From assembly GCA_024449915.1 (NCBI GenBank), contig JAMZAV010000055.1, positions 186,001 through 250,000 on the forward strand: 64,000 bases of DNA, written 5' to 3'. A program made the position numbers and the translations under genes. Positions 43,101 to 52,100 of the stretch are shown here, piece after piece. This stretch comes from Sweltsa coloradensis (lineage: Eukaryota > Arthropoda > Insecta > Plecoptera > Chloroperlidae). Numbering within the stretch: position 1 is the stretch's first letter; each line of letters opens with the position of its first letter. The notes beneath the pieces are model-generated. The model was not told the origin of the DNA, did not search any database, and saw only the letters and a program-made list of their open reading frames with translations.

Positions 43101-46100
43101 CTAAATTAGTAAAATTGGCAATTGTTCTATTATTCGATTTCGAAATATTCGAATGTTTGATGATCGATTCGTATTCGATTCAAAGTAAAAATCTGTTGTT
43201 CCCACACCTCTAGCGGTTCACGTAAGTATTGGTACTTAATGATTCATCGAAGTCATTTTGGACCATTCTTTCAAAAAACTTACACTTCTATAATATTTCA
43301 TTGTCTATTATCAAATTATCATTAAATATTGAACCCCGAATAAATAGTAGGTAGGCTATGTATGTAATAAAAAGTCTCGGCAGAGGTCCAAATCCAAATA
43401 CTACACAGACTAAATACTAGGCCTATAGAGTATAGAGTAAGAAACAATAACTACCTGTACTATTTGAGCCAATAGTAGTGGTGGTAGCATTCTCTGTTGA
43501 TGTGACAACAGAACTTCCATCGTCCGTACGCTCGTTTAGAATCCGACTGTGGCAGTGACTTTCAATAGCATCGATGATCGTGAGGAGAGCGTCCAAAGAA
43601 AGTAAGTGTGTGTTGTAAATTCCAGAGACAGGGAAGGCGTTCTGAAAGAATAGCCAAGATTACAACACACAATATGGCATATCTATCTCCTGGATGACTC
43701 TTAAAGAAATATAACAGTAGGCTATTTGTTTTTAGTTGTTTTCATTTATGGTGGAGGCCTAGGCCTACTAGCTATGTAATCATGTGTGAAGTAGCTTTTT
43801 TAAAGCAAACATTTCCGGTGCAAGTGTCATAACATCGAAATGCATAATACTTTGCTTGGTGGATTGTCAATTCATTTTCCTGCTTATTCTAAAAAATTAA
43901 TTTATACTGTATTATTTGTTTAATATACCGGTACAGATTCTTAAGATAGTGGGAACAATACATACTGTAGTTCCTATTTTTGGCACAGTAACTTGCCCAA
44001 GATTGGTAGCTGGTAAAAACAACAATACCTAATGTGCTCAAACCTTGCTGAACAATGAAGTCAGTAGTAGTCACAAATTGAAACAAATAAAATCATTCCA
44101 ATCCTACTTTAATTAATAAATTGATTATATTCTTGTTAGATTTATTTCTGTATGTAACATTAATTATTTATTTGTACAATTTTGCTATGCTGTATGAGTC
44201 ATGTATGTTCTATGACAATAAATTTGTATAATAATAATATATAAAAAAGCAGCACTCCTCTTCTACGACAAAACAATACATAGCAATTACCTTAGATAAT
44301 AATTTGGTCAAATCTTCAAATAAATTTGGGCAGTATAGGTCACAATCATAGTTCAGGTAAAGCTCGGTGACCAAGCCTGGTATTCTCCAAAGTTGCACAA
44401 CACAGTCTGAAAATAAGAATTGCCATTGATTCATGATTCAGATTGTTTCAATTGCAAACAATGATATTGATAGTTAATAGGGTGTTTGTTGAAATAGCAA
44501 ACTCACCTAAAGCAATTTCTCTCTGTTCATAGGTGATCTTTTGGGAGTCCGAGACAATGATGTCGATGAGTCTGGTCAAGAACATTTCTAGCTGGAACTT
44601 GAGGTGGGTCCTCAGTGACTCAAACAGAAGGAATGATACCTGAAGATCAGCTGCAAATATGGAAAGTCTTTCCAAATTCAACAACTGCAAACAAAAGATA
44701 ATAATAATATAGATTATAGGTACCTAGGATATTGAAATATTTACATCAAATTTAATAATAATAATAAAATTAATAATTAATTATATAAAATAAACTAGTA
44801 GAACAGGTAGGTTTGTGATCCCCCACCACCCACTAGCTCTCTCTATGTCATTTCACCATATAAAAAGGGAGATTGGCTTGATCTTGAAAAAGGTCTTCAA
44901 AAACAGCACACAAGAGGCTGCAAAAAAGAAATCTTGGTGGGATGAGATAAAAAAAAGGGCCAGACAAAAACTGGTCTCATAAAACTGCTACAGCCCAGTT
45001 CCAACATGCAACTGATGATGATGACCATGATGTTCTGCAACACCATCTGAACAGATTCAACAGACTAATATTTCTTTACTAACTAACAGGTACCAACTTA
45101 CTAGTACCTACGTAGGCTAACAATATTACTTCACCTTCACAGAAGCATGCTTACACCAAACATAGGTAGGTTTTGTAACTCACCGCAAACAGATTACGGC
45201 ACAACTCATCCTTAACCAAGCTCAGGAAGGAATTGTACTTCCCGATGCTGTCAGCACCGATCTCCAAGGACACAGTCAGCAGGGTGAGGCCCATGTGTAT
45301 CATAGTCTCGGTGTTCTGTTTATCCACCGGGTTACACAGAGATATGAGGAAGCGGAACAACTCTCGTACACACACTACGCCGTAGGGCATTAGGGGTTGG
45401 TTACCTACAATCATAATCAGTGTATTTTTTTGAATGCCTTTTAGAAAATTTCAAAATGTGCATGGGCTTGGGAGAGAAAATCGCAAAAAAGATTAGTGCT
45501 AGTAAACAATTCTATAGGCTCACTAGCAACATGGTCACTTGCAAAAAACAATGTGCATTTATCAAGAAGGGAGTAGGCAGTAGGCCCATATAGTCCTACT
45601 TTAAGGCTATTTGACCACGTTTTTCTATTTTCCAAATTATGCTACCAAGTCAAAATAGTATAGTGAATGGCTTTGAAACCTGGCTCTATTAGAAAATCAA
45701 GACTATTTTCTCTTCAAAATAATTTCAAACTTCAATTCGCCCAAGCAAACCATTCAATTCAATATTAAATCGGTACAAAATACTGCCAAACAAAAAAATT
45801 GCAGGAAAGACAATTGTTAAAAAATCTTTTTTCTCTCAGTCAACCTCTAGAAAACCAGTTAAAAATTAATTTGACAAAAACACAACTAGGTTACCTACGT
45901 TGAATGGATCAGAAAAATTTGAAAAAAATAGTTATGATTTTCTAAAAGAGCCAGGTTTCAAAGCCGACTTGGAAGCATATTTTGGAAAATAGAAAAACAC
46001 GGTCGAATAGACTTAGCCCCTAATAAAGAAATTTGAAGTTTTGAACAAAAATGCACTTTACACATTTTAATAGTGAAACCCTTTTAGTTTTGATAAACAA

Positions 46101-49100
46101 ATTAGCAAAGGTGCCATTTAAATACACACAATTGCTATAGGCTAGTATTTCAATTTTCAATTTCAAAGCAAAAAAACTGCTCCAGCATCTCTTGATCTCT
46201 CACTACCAGTAATGTGGTACTATAATGTTTATGTGAACACTTTATTTATTTATTTTTGTTTTTTTAGCCTATTACAAATCTACCAGTTGATATTTTGTAA
46301 CCACAAGTAGTGAATTCCGTGTTGTGAATCACAACACAGTAAGCATGCTATGTAACAATCTAAAAAAAGGCACATGGAAGCACAATGGTTTAAATAAATA
46401 CAAAATAAATTTGTATTAGAGTCTAACCACTCAGTCACTCATATAACTGATTTTCAGTAGGGCTGGGCAAAAAATTGATATTTCAATATGATATCGATAA
46501 GTGGCAATATTTTAAATATCAACACTTGGCTTCACATCAAAATATAAAAATTTACACAAAAGATGCCAAATTTTGTAATTTTGGTGGAGGTGTTCTGTTT
46601 ATCCACCGGGTTGCAGAGAGATATGAGGAAGCGGAACAACTCTCGTACACACACTACGCCGTAGGGCATTAGGAGCTGGTTACCTATAATCATAATTAAT
46701 TAGTGTATTTTGAATGCCTTTTAGAAAATTTCAAACAGTCTATTTTTTATTTTATTTATTTTATTTTTATTTATTTATTTAACGTCTATCCTATTCAGTT
46801 ATAAAACTGATTTACAAAGGAGGACAACTAAATAAATCTAATTACATAGATGCAGACACAACAATGAACTACAGTTTAGTAAATATTTGAAATAGTAACA
46901 TTACAACAAAAATGCATTAAAATAAAACACAACAATTTTGATAAATTAAGTTAATCCTGGCAGTGGCTGGTATGGTGGAGGTGCCAGATCAAACAACGCA
47001 ATTGTGAGACCGTAAAAAGATAAAAATCGTTAAAGCATTTTTGCCTCACTTGATGATTCCGTATCAGATCAACCCTATTTGGCAACAAATTATTACCCAA
47101 AAAAAGGCTCACTCTTTTCATATTTTTTTTTGTACAAAGTACAAACCATTAGACCTACATTTTGATATCGATATCATATCGAAATTGTTCGCGTGATATC
47201 GATAATTTGAACGATAAGGCCTCATAGCTTAACATTAATTTTCACTGGGGAACATTAAACCAAAGCGCCCAAGCCAACCCTGTAGGCCCCGATGCAATCG
47301 AAGAGTGAGCGATAAGTCCAATAACCAACTAAAGATCTAAATTTTTTAATAGGAAATATAGCAAACAGTGGTATGGACAGAGCGAACACCCGCAGATTAA
47401 CGCCAGAATCAACAAGGCCGATTCAGAACAACTTTAAATTTATTATGTGCCTCGTTGCTAGGACAGCAAGTCACCATTTACAAATTCCTAAGCCAAGAAC
47501 TGACCCGCTCAAGTCCAAATCATAAGTTCCAAAACTTCTGTCTAGGCCTAGTGGGAATCAAACCCTGGACCTTCTGCATTGGAAGCAGAGATGCTTATCA
47601 TCACAAGACCAACAAGACAAATAGGCGGAGGCCTACCACCAACATAGGCTGTACATTAGCAGGTAAAATGCTAGTCCACTCACCATCCTGACCGACTTCT
47701 TGGGTCATAAATCTGACTCCTCGTGGGTTGACGTACTCTTGGCTCGAATTCATACTCAAAGTTCCCTCCTCCTCTTCCCCTCCGATCACCTCACCTCCTT
47801 GAGGCAACATTCCAGTGTCACTCTTTTTAACCTCTTCAATAGTTTTATCATCTCCCTCCTCAATTCTTTGATCATTGTCCGAAATAAGTTGCTGATTTTC
47901 ATCTGGAGCCACAGATGAAATATCTTCCATTGTTGGGGATAATTCACAAGCTGACATATCTTCAGCCAAGCTCTCAGTACTGACGAGAACTTGGGAATCT
48001 CCAGCTTCCATAAGAGGAGTGTTTTCATTGGTTGGTGCAGTGTCTTGGTCAGTGCTTGTCTCTGGTTGGCTCATATCCCCAGGGGAGACTTCTGCCATCC
48101 GGTGTCTTTGCTCATCTGCATCACTTGTTAGAGGTGTGCACTGGGAGATGGCTCCCTGGAATCACATTAAATCAAAATCCAGCTTTAGAGATGTGTGATT
48201 GCACCATATGGTTTTAAGTAACACAATGAAATGAATAAACGGAAGAAAGATTTAGTACCAACATTATTTCATGTTGTTAATCCATTATAAATACAGTATA
48301 AAGTTTTAATCAAGTTCATAAATGGAAATGTCAATCACACAAGACATTTAGGTTTATTCTTAACAAAGAGCTTATTGTTTTTTTTGTTTTTTTTTTTGGA
48401 TTAAGGGCGCGCGCGTCAACCGTTAGATCATAATGCGTCACTCTAGTCTAGGGGATATGGGGAGGAGAGGCCCATGCTGGTCAGAAACAGATGGGTAAGG
48501 GGAGAAAAGGGGGGTTCTCACGTCGTGGTAGTAATCGTCTTTGTCATCGTTCGTTGTGTCATTGTCATCGTCCTCAAGGAGGTCGTCAAGAGAAAGGGAA
48601 GGTGTCCCTGACGACGATTGCCAGCGCTCGCCTCTATTTTTGGGGAGTAATATACTCCTCTCTTAATAGCTGATGTTTGCAAGGTGGACTTTTTCTCTAA
48701 AATTGCCTTTTATGATTAGCAGAGCCATGCTCTGGGCCTATTCTACCCCGGATCCAGACGGGGGGAACAAAGAGCAAAATTATTTAAGTTGACACATTCA
48801 TTTGAATTAAAACAAATAAATAAAAACATTTGTAATATCAGCAATCGCTTTAACAGTTGTCAACATTGTTAAAACATAAAGAACCATTAAGAGCTCGCTT
48901 CAATAACATTCTTCAAAAAAAAATTCACAGACTGACATCTACAAAATGTTTTTCATTCAGCTGTCACTGGATAGGCCAAGGCCTTTTAGAGTTGCTTCAG
49001 GTTGGCCCTTCATCCTTGAAATCTTTTCAACTTCTCTTTTGACATTACTTGATCCTTATGAAGTAGTTAAGGTGTATGCATCTAAAATACCACTTTAATT

Positions 49101-52100
49101 TGAACAACAACGTCAATAATATGACCTAATAATTCAGATGTCAAAAGTACTTCCAGTGCTCCAAAATCAGGTGGCCATTGCATGATAGCATTTTTAGTTT
49201 TTCTGTATTGGTTGTACTGAGTTGATCATGTGACCATTTTGAAGGTCGTTCAATCTTTGTTGAATCGAAAAGGTACCTAGTTTGAATTAAAAATAAACTA
49301 CAAATTTACAATTCTAACCAAGTTTGAATTACCCCTAAATAGGGTTTACTTAAGGCCTCTAGGCTAGTTTACCCTCTAGGCTAGTTTACTGTAGTTGAAC
49401 CATTAGGATACCTAGTGGCATTTGATATGTTTGCATTAAAAGCCTATTAAAGGCATAGGCCTACCTAGTACCTACTCATATTTTCTATTGCATACGTATG
49501 CACAAAATTGTACTGATGGGAAATATGTTGGCCTACAGGACCACAGCAAATGATAGTAGTGACTTATGTCACAACACATTTCAGGCTTACCTGCATATCT
49601 ACAATGTTACCAGCTGGTGTCATTGGAGTAGTGGCGAGGTGTGGAATATGAAGTGATGATGCAATGCTCAGCTTCTCCACAGGACTTGTAATTTCTTCAC
49701 TTGCCACCATTATACCTGCAAGTATATTATTTGCAGCTGTTGAATTACATATTATTTTGATGTTGTAACAAGTACGAGCATCTTTAATCGAAGTTGGGAT
49801 AATACACTACACTAGGAAAACGCTTAAGTCCCGCCGCGTTGTTGGATGAGCGTAATTGGTGCATTGAGCTGCCATGTGTTATGCGGATTTTGTGTTGTTC
49901 TGTAAAAAAAAACATTACTAAGTTGAAGATTTTTTTAAAATTAATTTAAATTTAAAAAAAAATAAACTGAAATTTTTAATTTTTTTAATTAATCGTAATT
50001 TTAAAAAAGAAAAAAATCGTAAAATTGCGATTTTCATAAGAAATAATTATTCGATTGCGCTCAAATTTCACACGAATATATTAATTCATAAAATTAAGGT
50101 TCTGTGAAAAAATCATTAAAATCGGATAAAGCATGTAGGTGTTATAAGTCGAAGAAATTTAAAAAAAATCAAAAAAAATCGTAAAATTGCGATTTTCATG
50201 AGAAATAATTTTTCGATTGCGCTCAAAAACGTGGCAGTTCTAAGTTCAGAGATTTCGAAGGTCTCCAGAAAATTTCATTGCAATTGGAGTATCGGTTTAG
50301 CCGGAATCGTGCTGACAAACACACAATAATACAGAAAAAAAAAAAAAAAAAAACATTCCGGATTTTTTTCTCCAGTGTAGTGAAATGGAATCTTCGCTTC
50401 GCTCGCTACGCTCATCCAATTACCTACACATTTAACATTTAAAAAATAAAATACAAGACTTGGGCCTGAACATTTGTGGTAGTAATTTCTTCAATAACAA
50501 AAGTATTGTCTTTAAATTAAATCCTACATATTTTAAGCCTATTTTCAATTTATTATTGGGGGGGGGGGGGGGGGACGGAACAACTGCCCTTAAGTAATTT
50601 TGAAATACATAGGTAGACCTAGGTACCGAAGGGCACAGGAAAATAGAATAGATAAATAGATAGATTTTTTTTGTCTGTGTACTGTGTAGTCTGTGAACTG
50701 GAAAAATACATGTTATATTATGAGTGCTGTATTTCACAAGTATATGATTTATGTAGTATGGACAACATAATCAACATAATATTATAGGCCTAGTGTTATT
50801 ATTAGTATGGTAATCCTAAAGTAATAAAACTTATTAAGTGTACAATATGTCAATACAAATCAGAGATGCAAAACCAACTACATATAACTTACTTGGTGGT
50901 AATGTTTTAGCATCCATTCCAGTAGTTCCCTTCTCCCTCTGTCCTTGCAGACTAACTGGTGTGTCACTCTTTAGTGCAGCTCTGACCGGCTTTACACGAA
51001 CAGATGTCTTGATTTTCCGTTTCCCTCGTGATGGATCCATGGCACTAGTCCGCATCTTTAACTTCTACAAAATAAAGACAGTAAAGTTTTAAAATGTGTA
51101 GGCCTTTTTCCTAGTAAGTATAAGATTGCTATGACTCAATAAAGGCTACAGCCAACTCGACATCTGGACTTACTTTGATATTAATGGGAACTCGAAGGTC
51201 TTCAGCAAACTGAGGAAGGCGTGAAAATAAAAGTTGGACCATGTCTTTCAAACAATGCTCGGCTGATCTTCGAAGAAGTTCTGAAACAATTCAAATAATA
51301 TATAAATTATAATATTAGGCCTTTGCTCAATGATGGCATTGCCACATTATTTTCAATCGGTAAGAAATAATTTCAAATTCTCATTTTCAATTCGGGACAA
51401 GATTAGTTTAGTATTCTTACCACTTAGTCGGGATTCGAAGCATATTCTAAAACAACTCAGCATTATTTCGCAGACACTTTCATTTGTCAACATAACCCCT
51501 TCAGGTGACAACACTAGTGTTCGAAGCACTTGTAAAATTTTCATGAGGACTACACCATCACTTGCTTGGTCGGTCCCAACAAATCGGGCATGGGTAACAG
51601 CATCGGCAATATTCTCAACAGTGGCGGGAACTGATTTACCAGATGGATCTGTGGGAAAAGTAAACTAAGTAAGTACCCAATGTTAGTTTGGGGTTGGGGT
51701 CAGGTCAGGTCATCATCAATATTACAAATTTATATTAGGACTAGGAAAGATAGGCCTAATGCACATCATTTAGTTGTCACTTGTCTCCATTTATTAAAAG
51801 TCATCTCTACATGGCCAATATTATAACAATAGGGCCTGGCCTATAGCTTACTCAGGGTGTCTACTAATTATTTCAGGTTCCTGAACTCATATTCTTCGAC
51901 TTTTCAAGGTTTGCCTTAGAACATCATGCACAATGGTTGCACATAATCAATAATTTGACTAGACTACTGGGGGATGAATAGTCTTTGTCCTCCTATGTAC
52001 GCACAACTTGTTTGTCCTTGTCAAAAGTCCATGACAGAAAAACACTTTTCCTACCACTTTCTGTTATAAAGTGAACATTTATTAATTTCATATCTTGTAC

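Noticed and set aside
46590..46683. Additional functional GBF1 exon
   Set aside because: Truncated mid-exon with no donor and enclosed in a transposon; annotated as a captured fragment.
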